35,820 bases of DNA from Bacteroidales bacterium (GTDB lineage: Bacteria; Bacteroidota; Bacteroidia; Bacteroidales; UBA12077): the NCBI GenBank assembly GCA_019038645.1, contig JAHOYT010000048.1:1-35820 (forward strand), given 5' to 3'. The notes under the pieces are model-generated. The model saw nothing but the letters and a program-made list of their open reading frames with translations, was not told where the DNA came from and ran no database searches. Positions 17,228-25,855 of this stretch are shown one piece after another (the first letter of the stretch is position 1; every line of letters starts with the position of its first letter). The translations under genes and the position numbers were made by a program.

Positions 17228-17731
17228 TTATTTTTCAAGAATATTAACCAGGGATTCAATTTTAAGATTTTTACCGTTTACGGCATGCTGAGCCTGTAGA
17301 TAATACTCCTGTCTCTTGCCTAATAATTCAGTTGCATAAACCGTCAAATCTTCCCTTGATTTCCCCCATATTAAAGGCCTGTCTTGTTTTGCATGCATTA
17401 AGCGGTCAACCAAAGTAGGAATATCAACCTCAAGGTAAATAGTAACACCTGTATCATTCATTAACTTCATATTATTAAAATGGCATGAAGTACCTCCACC
17501 AGTGGAAACTAACACATTGGTATTTTTACTTATTATGGTCTCTAAAGATTGTTTTTCAATTTTTCTGAATTCATCCATTCCCTTATCATAAATAAGTAAA
17601 CGAATGGTGATGTTATATTTCTCTTCAATATAATTATCCAAATCGATAAATGGCAATCCAATTATTTTAGCGAGTTTTTTTCCCGCTGAAGATTTGCCGC
17701 TTGCCATAAAACCAATCAGAAAAACTCTCAT
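17228..17731 (-). CDS. aroK: Shikimate kinase
   Basis: 167-residue kinase of the aromatic amino-acid pathway, phosphorylating the 3-hydroxyl of shikimate with ATP. The P-loop is GFMASGKSSAG near the N terminus (usual form GxxGxGKST), DLD (about 31-33) binds shikimate, FRKIE carries the shikimate-binding Arg, and STGGGTSC holds the GGG shikimate-binding loop. The lid Arg is in KQDRPLI. Length is standard for AroK. It is last in a minus-strand run after parE and parC, 55 bases below parC, and probably shares that transcript. Confidence 0.92.
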   Translation of the reverse strand: MRVFLIGFMASGKSSAGKKLAKIIGLPFIDLDNYIEEKYNITIRLLIYDKGMDEFRKIEKQSLETIISKNTNVLVSTGGGTSCHFNNMKLMNDTGVTIYLEVDIPTLVDRLMHAKQDRPLIWGKSREDLTVYATELLGKRQEYYLQAQHAVNGKNLKIESLVNILEK

Positions 17732-17786
17732 AAGCCTCAGTTTTGATTACTAAATATACAAAAAATACAATTGAAATAAAAATTCA

Positions 17787-20423
17787 TTATTTTTTACCAT
17801 TTTCAAATAAACTCATTTGGGATGTATCTTCATCTTTAATTTCCACTTCAGTTTCTGGTATTTCGGGCTCTTCTTCCTTAATAATTATTGGTTCAAGTTC
17901 TTTAACCACCTTTACCTCATAATTTGATAGTCGCTTCCCTCTTGCCTTATAACTTTTAACACCTATAAACTCAGCAACTTCAATAATATCGCTTTCGCGA
18001 TTTTTATGTTTGCCACCAAATGAAACTTCCAGTCTTGGATATTCAACTTCGGTTAATTTAATTAAGCGTGACTCTTCATTATCGCCAATAAAACTTGTTG
18101 GTTTATCTATAGGATCAATTGTGAATCGTTTTACGTAATAGTATTCCGAATCGGCATCGTAGTATACTGCTGAAAAGATTTTTTCTTGTCTGAATTTTTC
18201 AACAATCATAACATCATCTTCAAAATGATTCATTAAATCATAACTTGATAATCTATAATTTCCCGATTTAGTGACAACAAGAATTTTATCATCAGCATGG
18301 AATTCTCCTAAATAATTTCCTCTGCCATCAGCATTTAAGCGCAAAATTTCTTCCTCGAACCAGATCTTTCTGTCTCCGAGAGTGGAAACTCCTTCGTCCT
18401 TTAATACAATTTTATGAACTGCATATTTTGTAAGGATATTTCCCATTGATTGCCGACCTTTAATTGCCAATTCGCTGAATTCAAATTCAAAAACAGGCTT
18501 TTTCAATCTTGGTCGTGGACGAAGATATATCTTAACAACTTCTGCTTCACCATTAGGATTAACTGTCATATAAAGAACCTTAGATCCTTTAGTACCTTTC
18601 GTAACAGTATAATCTTTATCACGCGTTATTCCTTTAATAGCACAACGTTTAATCATAATAGCTCCATTCAGGCCATCACGATAGATTACATTATAAATTG
18701 TACGGTTATCGTTTCGTTTAAATACAGCAACGTGAATAATGGCTTTACCAACAAACACTTTATCGTCAGCTTTGGTAATTATATATTTCCCATCCCGTAG
18801 AAAAACAATCACCTCATCAATATCGGAACACTCGCTCACGTATTCATCCTTTTTAAGGCCTGTCCCAATAAATCCCTCTTCACGGTTTACATATAGTTTT
18901 TCATTAGCAACAACTACTTGTGTTGCGGCTATTGAGTCAAGGTTTCTTATTTCAGTTTTTCGATCACGTCCGTCACCATGTTTTTTGCGAATCTGTTTAT
19001 AATAATTAATCGCATAATCGATAATATTATCCAAATGATTCTGAACCTCTTTTATTCCTTCTTCAACTCCACGAATATATTCATCTGCTTTTTTAACATC
19101 GAACTTTGTAATACGCTTAATTTTAATCTCAGTAAGCTTTACAATATCCTCTTCGGTTACTACGCGCAACAACTTCTTTTTAAATGGCTCAAGCCCTTTA
19201 TCAATAGTTGTAATTACAGATTCCCATGTTTCACACTCTTCGATATCGTGGTATATTCTGTTTTCGATAAATATTTTTTCTAAAGATGAAAGATGCCATG
19301 CTTCCTGCAGCTCATTCTTTTTTATCTGAAGCTCTTTCTTAAGTAATTCAACAGTGTTATCTGCCGAGTTTCTTAGCATTTCAGAAACTCCAATAAATAC
19401 AGGTTTTGAATTTTCAATAACACACGAATTTGGTGATATTGGAATTTCGCAATCAGTAAAGGCGTATAGTGCATCAATGGTTTGGTCAGGTGAAGTTCCC
19501 GCCGGCAGATGAATTAATATTTCTACATTTTCAGCAGTGTTATCATCAATTTTCCTGATCTTGATTTTTCCCTTATCATTTGCCTTTAAGATAGAATCGA
19601 TAAGACTTTGTGTTGTTTTACCAAATGGAAGTTCTATAATTTTAAGCGTTTTCTTATCTTCCTTTTCTATTTTAGCACGAATTTTTATCGATCCGCCTCG
19701 TATTCCATCATTATATTTGCTAAAATCAGCGATACCTCCTGTTAGAAAATCCGGATAAAGTTCGAAACTCTTACCTTTTAAATATGCTATAGCGGCATCA
19801 ATTAATTCGTTAAAATTATGCGGTAAAATCTTTGATGCAAGACCAACAGCAATACCCTCAACACCCTGTGCTAAAAGCAAAGGAAACTTAACAGGTAAGG
19901 TTACCGGCTCATCATTTCGTCCATCGTATGACTTTTTCCATTCTGTAGTTTTAGGATTAAAAACTACATCTAATGCAAATTTAGATAATCTGGCTTCAAT
20001 ATATCTGGCAGCAGCAGCACTATCACCGGTTAAAATATTCCCCCAGTTACCCTGGGCATCAATTAATAAATCTTTCTGACCAAGCTGTACAAGAGCATCA
20101 CCAATTGATGCATCTCCATGCGGGTGATACTGCATTGTATAACCAATTATATTGGCAACTTTATTATATCTTCCATCATCCAGCCTTTTCATTGCTTGTA
20201 AAATTCTACGCTGAACAGGCTTTAAACCATCATACAAATGAGGAACTGCCCTTTCCAATATTACATAAGAGGCATAATCAAGAAACCAATCTTTGTACAT
20301 TCCCGACAGATGCACAATTTTATGCAGTTCTTCTTTATTTTTTCCTTTATCAGGCATTTCTGAATTCAGTTCCAGTTCTTCTTTATTTTGCTGATCTGTA
20401 TTTTCCTTTTTCTCGTTACTCAT
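17787..20423 (-). CDS. parC: DNA topoisomerase IV subunit A
   Basis: 878-residue type IIA topoisomerase subunit that breaks and rejoins DNA; with ParE it unlinks sister chromosomes. The breakage region shows DGLKPVQRRIL (about 65-75), YHPHGDASIGDALV (about 99-112), and AAAARYIEARLSKFA with catalytic Tyr141. A coiled-coil/tower region follows (about 340-480), and the C-terminal part is a degenerate beta-pinwheel lacking a clear GyrA box, which favours ParC over GyrA. The acidic tail is rich in Glu. Its position directly downstream of parE, with a 44-base gap, supports topoisomerase IV. The N-terminal 35 residues are charged and probably disordered. Confidence 0.9.
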   Translation of the reverse strand: MSNEKKENTDQQNKEELELNSEMPDKGKNKEELHKIVHLSGMYKDWFLDYASYVILERAVPHLYDGLKPVQRRILQAMKRLDDGRYNKVANIIGYTMQYHPHGDASIGDALVQLGQKDLLIDAQGNWGNILTGDSAAAARYIEARLSKFALDVVFNPKTTEWKKSYDGRNDEPVTLPVKFPLLLAQGVEGIAVGLASKILPHNFNELIDAAIAYLKGKSFELYPDFLTGGIADFSKYNDGIRGGSIKIRAKIEKEDKKTLKIIELPFGKTTQSLIDSILKANDKGKIKIRKIDDNTAENVEILIHLPAGTSPDQTIDALYAFTDCEIPISPNSCVIENSKPVFIGVSEMLRNSADNTVELLKKELQIKKNELQEAWHLSSLEKIFIENRIYHDIEECETWESVITTIDKGLEPFKKKLLRVVTEEDIVKLTEIKIKRITKFDVKKADEYIRGVEEGIKEVQNHLDNIIDYAINYYKQIRKKHGDGRDRKTEIRNLDSIAATQVVVANEKLYVNREEGFIGTGLKKDEYVSECSDIDEVIVFLRDGKYIITKADDKVFVGKAIIHVAVFKRNDNRTIYNVIYRDGLNGAIMIKRCAIKGITRDKDYTVTKGTKGSKVLYMTVNPNGEAEVVKIYLRPRPRLKKPVFEFEFSELAIKGRQSMGNILTKYAVHKIVLKDEGVSTLGDRKIWFEEEILRLNADGRGNYLGEFHADDKILVVTKSGNYRLSSYDLMNHFEDDVMIVEKFRQEKIFSAVYYDADSEYYYVKRFTIDPIDKPTSFIGDNEESRLIKLTEVEYPRLEVSFGGKHKNRESDIIEVAEFIGVKSYKARGKRLSNYEVKVVKELEPIIIKEEEPEIPETEVEIKDEDTSQMSLFENGKK

Positions 20424-20467
20424 TCTAACTACAATATCTTTTAATTGATCGATCTATATTTAGTGTT

Positions 20468-22297
20468 TTAATCTGAAACTTCGACTTTCAGGTTCTCAAC
20501 AATAAAATCCTGTCTTTCAGGTGTGTTTTTTCCCATATAAAATTCTAATAAATCTTTTACAACATCATCCTTTCGTAAACGTAGCGGATCTAAGCGAATA
20601 TCTTTACCTATAAAGTGTTTAAATTCATCCGGCGATATTTCACCAAGTCCTTTAAACCTTGTAATTTCAGGATTGTTTTTTAATTTATTAATGGCTTTTG
20701 TCTTTTCCTCTTCGCTGTAACAGTAAACGGTATCCTTTTTATTCCGAACCCTAAACAAAGGAGTTTGTAAAATAAAAAGATGTCCGTTTTTAACCAGATC
20801 AGGGAAAAATTGCAGAAAAAATGTTATTAACAATAATCTAATATGCATACCATCAACATCGGCATCTGTTGCAATAACTACATTCTTATATCTTAGATTT
20901 TCAATTCCCTCCTCGATATCAAGAGCTGCCTGTAATAAATTAAATTCTTCGTTTTCGTAAACGATTTTTTTAGTTAAGCCGTACGTATTTAAAGGCTTGC
21001 CTTTTAAACTGAAAACAGCCTGAGTATTTACATCACGTGATTTTGTTATAGATCCACTGGCCGAATCACCCTCTGTAATAAAAATCATTGTTTCGTTTTT
21101 GCGTTCATCATTCGTGTTATAATGCATACGACAATCACGTAACTTTTTATTATGAAGACCCGCTTTTTTAGCTCTTTGCTTAGCTAATTTTTTAATTCCA
21201 GAAATTGCTTTTCGCTCTTTTTCCGCTTCGATAATTTTTCTGTGAAGTGCTTCGGAAATCTCATCGTTTCTGTGAAGGAAATTATCAAGCTCTTTTTTCA
21301 GAAAATCTCCGATGAAATTTCTGATAGAAGGGCCGTTAGGAGCCATATTTTTTGAGCCAAGTTTTGTTTTTGTTTGTGACTCAAAAACGGGTTCTTCAAC
21401 TTTAATGCTTATAGCAGCCACAATAGATGTTTTTATATCCGAAGGATCAAAATCCTTTTTATAAAACTCACGAATTGTTTTAACATAAGCTTCCCGAAAA
21501 GCTACTAAATGTAATCCTCCTTGTGTTGTATGCTGACCATTAACAAAACTGTAATATTCTTCGCCATACTGATTTCCATGTGTAATGGCTACTTCAATAT
21601 CTTCACCCTTTAAATGAATAATCGGATATAATCCCTCGGAACTCATATTCTGATCTAAAAGATCACGAAGTCCGTTATCAGAATAATACTTGTTACCGTT
21701 AAGCTTTACTGTTAATCCTGAATTTAAAAAAACATAATTCTGAATAAGAACAACAACATACTCCTCAATGTAGTGGTAATCGCCAAATATTTCCCGATCG
21801 GGAACAAAAGTGGTTAAAGTACCATTTTTTTCTTTAGTTTTTTGAACATCTTCATCGCTAATTACTTCGCCATTAGCAAATTCGATACATTTTCTTTCGC
21901 CATCACGAAAGGCTTCAATCTTAAAACTTGTTGATAAAGCATTAACGGCTTTAATACCAACACCATTCAATCCAACCGATTTTTTAAACGCTTTGGAGTC
22001 ATATTTAGCTCCTGTATTCATTTTTGAAGCAACATCCTTTAGTTTTCCTAAAGGTATTCCACGACCAAAATCCCTTACTTTAACGTAATTGTCGGTCATC
22101 TCAATATCTATGGTTTTTCCAAATCCCATCATATATTCATCGATGGAATTATCCATAACTTCTTTTAATAATACATAAATTCCATCATCCTGCGAAGAAC
22201 CATCACCTAATTTCCCTATGTACATTCCCGGTCGCTTCCTGATGTGCTCTTTCCAATCGAGTGTACGAATACTATCTTCTGTATATATTGCCGTCAT
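20468..22297 (-). CDS. parE: DNA topoisomerase IV subunit B
   Basis: 609-residue ATPase subunit of topoisomerase IV. The GHKL ATPase fold shows [13 protein letters not shown] (about 46-58), the ATP-lid region [12 protein letters not shown] (about 111-122) and, near 252-261, [10 protein letters not shown]. The TOPRIM domain starts with ITEGDSASG (EGDSA 409-413) and has the metal-binding DADVD (478-482). Length near 610, without the long GyrB insert, points to ParE. The ATG at 22297 fits the known N terminus RKRPGMYIG. It leads the parE-parC-aroK run. The 152-base gap upstream contains a long hairpin (22350-22384). Confidence 0.92.
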   Translation of the reverse strand: MTAIYTEDSIRTLDWKEHIRKRPGMYIGKLGDGSSQDDGIYVLLKEVMDNSIDEYMMGFGKTIDIEMTDNYVKVRDFGRGIPLGKLKDVASKMNTGAKYDSKAFKKSVGLNGVGIKAVNALSTSFKIEAFRDGERKCIEFANGEVISDEDVQKTKEKNGTLTTFVPDREIFGDYHYIEEYVVVLIQNYVFLNSGLTVKLNGNKYYSDNGLRDLLDQNMSSEGLYPIIHLKGEDIEVAITHGNQYGEEYYSFVNGQHTTQGGLHLVAFREAYVKTIREFYKKDFDPSDIKTSIVAAISIKVEEPVFESQTKTKLGSKNMAPNGPSIRNFIGDFLKKELDNFLHRNDEISEALHRKIIEAEKERKAISGIKKLAKQRAKKAGLHNKKLRDCRMHYNTNDERKNETMIFITEGDSASGSITKSRDVNTQAVFSLKGKPLNTYGLTKKIVYENEEFNLLQAALDIEEGIENLRYKNVVIATDADVDGMHIRLLLITFFLQFFPDLVKNGHLFILQTPLFRVRNKKDTVYCYSEEEKTKAINKLKNNPEITRFKGLGEISPDEFKHFIGKDIRLDPLRLRKDDVVKDLLEFYMGKNTPERQDFIVENLKVEVSD

Positions 22298-22349
22298 TTA
22301 ACCTAATTTTTCGTAAATATAATTAAAAGAAAAATCCCTGCGGAAATTG

Positions 22350-22384
22350 TTTATCAACAGGTATAGTGTAAAGCTGTTGATAAA
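22350..22384. repeat. 11-bp inverted repeat with near-DnaA-box arms
   Basis: TTTATCAACAG (22350-22360) and CTGTTGATAAA (22374-22384) are perfect complements around a 13-base spacer. Each arm contains TTATCAACA, one base from the DnaA box TTATCCACA. It lies between the end of the MutS-like gene and the start of parE on the minus strand. It may be a terminator without a T run or a binding site for a dimeric protein. Confidence 0.5.
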
Positions 22385-22449
22385 TTAATAAATCATGCAA
22401 ATTAAATAAAAACCAGAAAATAATACTGCATCAGGATGTTGAAAAAATG

Positions 22450-24252
22450 TTATTTGGAAAAAATTCCCATCTGCTCCATTAACAATGATGCATTCATGTT
22501 TTTAGTTACGCCGGAACGGAGTTTATAATCAAAATTTATCTTGTTCTTATCAATTTCAACTTCGAAACATTTATTTGTTATATTGTTGGGATATTTATTT
22601 TCAAGATCACATAAGGTTAAGTCGTGCGTTGCAATAATTCCAGTTGCTTTTAAGTCTGTAAGATGTTCAACAAACTTCCATGATCCTTTTGCTTTGTCAA
22701 TTGAATTTGTTCCTTTTAAAATTTCATCGAGCAAAATAAAAGCTGACTTGCCCTGAAGTAATTTTTCTATAATATGTTTCAATCTTTTCAGCTCAGCATA
22801 AAAATATGATTCATTTTCTTTTAACGAATCTGCTGTTCGCATTCCTGAATATATATCTGTTATTCTGAATTTAAAATCAGTAGCACAAACAGATATCCCA
22901 TTCATTGCCAGTATGAGGTTAATTCCTATGGTTCTTAAAAAAGTACTCTTGCCGGCCATATTAGCTCCTGTAATAATTGCAATTTCCCCTGCCTTATTTA
23001 TGACAAAGTCGTTATTAATCCTTTCATTAACCGGGATTAACGGATGTCCAAGCTCCGAGCTCCGAAGAATAGTATTATCTGATATTTCAGGGAAAACAAA
23101 ATCAGGATTATTATAACTAAAGTTGGCCATACTACAGAATAAATCAAATTCAGCAATTACTTTTATCCAGTTCCTTACATTTTTGCCATAGTTTTTTTTC
23201 CAACACTCCAATCGAATCATGGAATATAAATCCCACAATAAAGTTGCATTTAAGATTACGCCAAGAAATATATTTAGTCTGGTATCAAAAGCATCAATAA
23301 TTCTTATTAATTTTTTAAACGCCATTCCTGCATTTATGCTATTTGTCTTTATGCTGTTCTTCAAGTCATTGAGTATGACTGAATCAAACGATTTCTCTTC
23401 AATATATTTTAAAATTTTTGAGTAATTTTTTAAAATCCGAAGCTCTTCAGTTACTATCCGCTGCTCTTTATTCGTTCTTCGTAATAATATACTTGCAACG
23501 AATAATTGTAACAGCGCACATAACACAAACCATGAATAATGTGAAACACCTAAGATTAAAAGTGCTAAAAAAATGATGGTTACTAATGGCAAAATAATTA
23601 ATAGTGTTTTATAAAAAATACTTTTAAGAAAATATAGTGGTTCATCGATCCAATATTCTATTTTTTTATTATCACCAGTTGTAACAGGACATGAATATCC
23701 TGTAGCCATAATGTTTTGTCTCCAGTCGATTTCAGGAGTTAATTCCTTAACAGCATCCTGCCTGTTTATTATTTCCTTTTCCGTTGTTTCTAAATTTAAC
23801 AATTGATGGGCTAATAAATCTCTTCCAACAAATGTAAAAGTTCTGTTCAAATACTGAAATAAAGAACCTTCACCAAAAATATCTAAATCATAGGAATACG
23901 GATGATCCCTTTTTATATAATCTGAACCATCGTTAAAAAAAGAATAATTATTATTTATTACTTCCAGTTCTTCTTTATTTATTTTAATGAGATTTCGGTA
24001 ATGATTTAATAAATCTGTTTGCCTGAAATAATATAGAACAAACATTATAAATAATGAGAAAAACACAAGCCCTCCGATTAGTTTCAGTATTGAAAAATCC
24101 TTAAAAAGAAAAATGAATAATGTAACCGCAAAAACAAACGAGAAAAATCTTAAAAAACTTAACAAAGTTAATCTATTCTTAATTACAGACTCCCGGTTGT
24201 TGAAAGAATCAATTCTTTTGGCATATGTTTTTTTTATCTTAGCAGTATCCAT
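22450..24252 (-). CDS. Membrane-anchored MutS-like ATPase
   Basis: 600-residue protein whose C-terminal third is a MutS ATPase domain: Walker A TGANMAGKST (428-437), the stretch SGMRTADSLKENESYFYAEL (about 469-488), Walker B FILLDEILKGT (505-515) and IATHD (540-544). Upstream is a MutS lever-like helical region (about 260-400). There is no mismatch-recognition domain with the Phe-x-Glu motif and no Smr endonuclease. Hydrophobic segments at about 31-50, 56-76, 216-236 and 240-258 predict four membrane helices. Such proteins are annotated as MutS-related in Bacteroidota; their role is not known to me, and mismatch repair is unlikely. The start codon lies one base after the plsC stop, so the two are translationally coupled. 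Confidence 0.8.
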   Translation of the reverse strand: MDTAKIKKTYAKRIDSFNNRESVIKNRLTLLSFLRFFSFVFAVTLFIFLFKDFSILKLIGGLVFFSLFIMFVLYYFRQTDLLNHYRNLIKINKEELEVINNNYSFFNDGSDYIKRDHPYSYDLDIFGEGSLFQYLNRTFTFVGRDLLAHQLLNLETTEKEIINRQDAVKELTPEIDWRQNIMATGYSCPVTTGDNKKIEYWIDEPLYFLKSIFYKTLLIILPLVTIIFLALLILGVSHYSWFVLCALLQLFVASILLRRTNKEQRIVTEELRILKNYSKILKYIEEKSFDSVILNDLKNSIKTNSINAGMAFKKLIRIIDAFDTRLNIFLGVILNATLLWDLYSMIRLECWKKNYGKNVRNWIKVIAEFDLFCSMANFSYNNPDFVFPEISDNTILRSSELGHPLIPVNERINNDFVINKAGEIAIITGANMAGKSTFLRTIGINLILAMNGISVCATDFKFRITDIYSGMRTADSLKENESYFYAELKRLKHIIEKLLQGKSAFILLDEILKGTNSIDKAKGSWKFVEHLTDLKATGIIATHDLTLCDLENKYPNNITNKCFEVEIDKNKINFDYKLRSGVTKNMNASLLMEQMGIFSK

Positions 24253-24253
24253 A

Positions 24254-24991
24254 TTAAGTTAATTTCAATTGATCAAGTTCGGTTTTAATTTGTTCTCTCA
24301 CTTTATTGGCCAATTCTCTGGTTTCCATGTACTCAAATTCCTTGAACGGTATTTCATCAAGAATCTTTATTGTTACTTTATGTTTTCCCTTAAAGAAAAA
24401 ATTTGAAGAAAAAAATTTGTTTCCTGTTCCATAAATTACCACCGGAACCAGTGATGTTTTTGCTTTTTGTGCCAGCAAAAAAGCACCCTCCTTAAATTTT
24501 CCTAATTCATTTGTTTTTGATCTGGTTCCTTCCGGGAAAATTGTAATTGAGCATCCTTTGCTTAAGACTTTCTCAGAATCTATCATCATTTTTATAATAC
24601 TCGACTTACTCGATCTTTTAAGTTTGATATCACCTTTAAGATGCATTAACCAACCATATACAGGTATTCTAAAAACTTCTGCTTTTGAAACCCATCTAAA
24701 CGGAACTCCAAGTCTGTACATTAATAGAATGTCTTCCTGTGACTGATGATTAGCCACAATAATATTAGAATTATTTATCTTCAATTTTTCCTTGCCAATA
24801 ACTTCTATTTTCCAGCCCGGAACTAAAACGGTAAATTCGCTTCCCCAGAAATTTGCAAAGTAATTAAGAATATGCAGTTTTTTATCGAACAATACGGTTA
24901 ATAGCCATATTACCACAAATAACGGGGCATTTATTAGTGTCACAACAATTATCAACAACCAAACGTAAACAGAAAAAAGAACTCGTAACAT
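24254..24991 (-). CDS. plsC: 1-acyl-sn-glycerol-3-phosphate acyltransferase
   Basis: 245-residue membrane-associated acyltransferase that adds the second acyl chain to lysophosphatidate to make phosphatidate. A hydrophobic N-terminal segment (about 8-33) anchors it. The catalytic NHQSQED motif (HX4D, about 81-87) and the substrate-binding FPEGTRSK motif (about 152-159) are intact, with VPVVIYGTG as motif IV. Length is typical. It is first in a two-gene unit with the MutS-like ATPase. A lysophospholipid or ornithine-lipid acyltransferase of the same family is possible, since many Bacteroidota carry several. Confidence 0.88.
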   Translation of the reverse strand: MLRVLFSVYVWLLIIVVTLINAPLFVVIWLLTVLFDKKLHILNYFANFWGSEFTVLVPGWKIEVIGKEKLKINNSNIIVANHQSQEDILLMYRLGVPFRWVSKAEVFRIPVYGWLMHLKGDIKLKRSSKSSIIKMMIDSEKVLSKGCSITIFPEGTRSKTNELGKFKEGAFLLAQKAKTSLVPVVIYGTGNKFFSSNFFFKGKHKVTIKILDEIPFKEFEYMETRELANKVREQIKTELDQLKLT

Positions 24992-25164
24992 TCAGATATT
25001 TTTAAGTTAACAAAATGCTTGTTACAAAAATATCGTTTTAATTTAATTATTTGTTTTCACTATAAATTATTTTCAAAGTTGGTATATTTTTTGAATATTA
25101 GTATTTTACTTATTAATTTCACAGCAAAATTGGAATAAGCTGTTTGAATTTTAAAACACGAATT

Positions 25165-25719
25165 ATGAAGATAAAAAATATAATTATCGGGACGATGGCA
25201 TTACTTATGAGTTTGCCACTGATCGCACAGGAAGAAACTACAAAACTTGATACCATTTATATGTTAGGCAGAAGGAAGCTTGTAGTTGAGGTTCGAAATA
25301 TTTCCTCAATGTCTGTTAGATATTCCGAATTAGGATCTGATGAAACAATAACCCTTGAAAGAAAACAAATACAAAAAATAATATTCAGTAACGGCAGGAA
25401 AGAAGTTTTCAATAAACCTGTAATGATGATGGTTGAAGAGGGAGATTGGAAAACTGTAATAATTACTGACCGTAAAAACGATGTTGAAGGTTTATATGAA
25501 ATGGGGAAAGTTGAAGCCAAATCATCAGCCGGAAGTCGTAGTGCAAAATCTGCCAAAAAAAGTGCAAGGATACGACTCCAGAAGAAAGCAGCAAATGTGG
25601 GAGGAATGATTGTTCTTATAACTAAGGAGGAATCTGTTGGAGGATTTGGGGAGCCTCCTACTTATGTAGTTTCCGGAATTGCATACGGATATGAGCCACC
25701 TAAAAAAGAAGATAATTAA
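25165..25719 (+). CDS. Small exported protein of unknown function
   Basis: 184 residues from the ATG at 25165; a TTG at 25144 would spoil the signal peptide and is rejected. The signal peptide covers about 1-22 (LMSLPLIAQ). The mature part starts DTIYMLGRRKLVVEV and has a beta-rich fold in which an outside signal or repeated strand pattern is suggested (VRYSELGSDETITLERKQI, then IQKIIFSNGRKEVF). The pattern resembles the many Bacteroidota secreted proteins that start DTIxxxxG and describe a strand-turn-strand unit. A Lys/Ser/Ala-rich basic stretch lies at about 119-143 (SRSAKSAKKSARIRLQKK), followed by GGMIVLITKEE. No family name or function is recognised. It stands alone on the plus strand between two minus-strand units. 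Confidence 0.65.
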   Translation: MKIKNIIIGTMALLMSLPLIAQEETTKLDTIYMLGRRKLVVEVRNISSMSVRYSELGSDETITLERKQIQKIIFSNGRKEVFNKPVMMMVEEGDWKTVIITDRKNDVEGLYEMGKVEAKSSAGSRSAKSAKKSARIRLQKKAANVGGMIVLITKEESVGGFGEPPTYVVSGIAYGYEPPKKEDN

Positions 25720-25749
25720 AAAAGAAGCTGTCTCAAAAGTAACAATATT

Positions 25750-25799
25750 GTCATTCCCTTGAACTTTTCTCATTAGTGAAGCGAGTAAAAAGGGAATCA
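25750..25799. repeat. REP-like palindromic element B
   Basis: ATTCCCTT (25753-25760) and AAGGGAAT (25790-25797) are perfect 8-base complements, with further pairing of CTC and GAG nearer the loop. The element begins TGTCATTCC and ends GGAATC, like element A at 10755-10790 read on the other strand. It lies in the 136-base gap between convergent genes, where it could also act as a bidirectional terminator. Confidence 0.5.
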
Positions 25800-25855
25800 T
25801 ACTAAGTATTATACGATTACGAATGAAAGGATTTTAAAATATCCTCTTTAAATTT

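Noticed and set aside
18450-19283. Several plus-strand open frames opposite parC
   Set aside because: They are antisense to a clear topoisomerase gene and have no start signals or known domains.
21034-21039. CACGTG core within parE as a possible parS site
   Set aside because: Palindromic only to ATCACGTGAT, and the outer arms do not match; likely chance in coding sequence.
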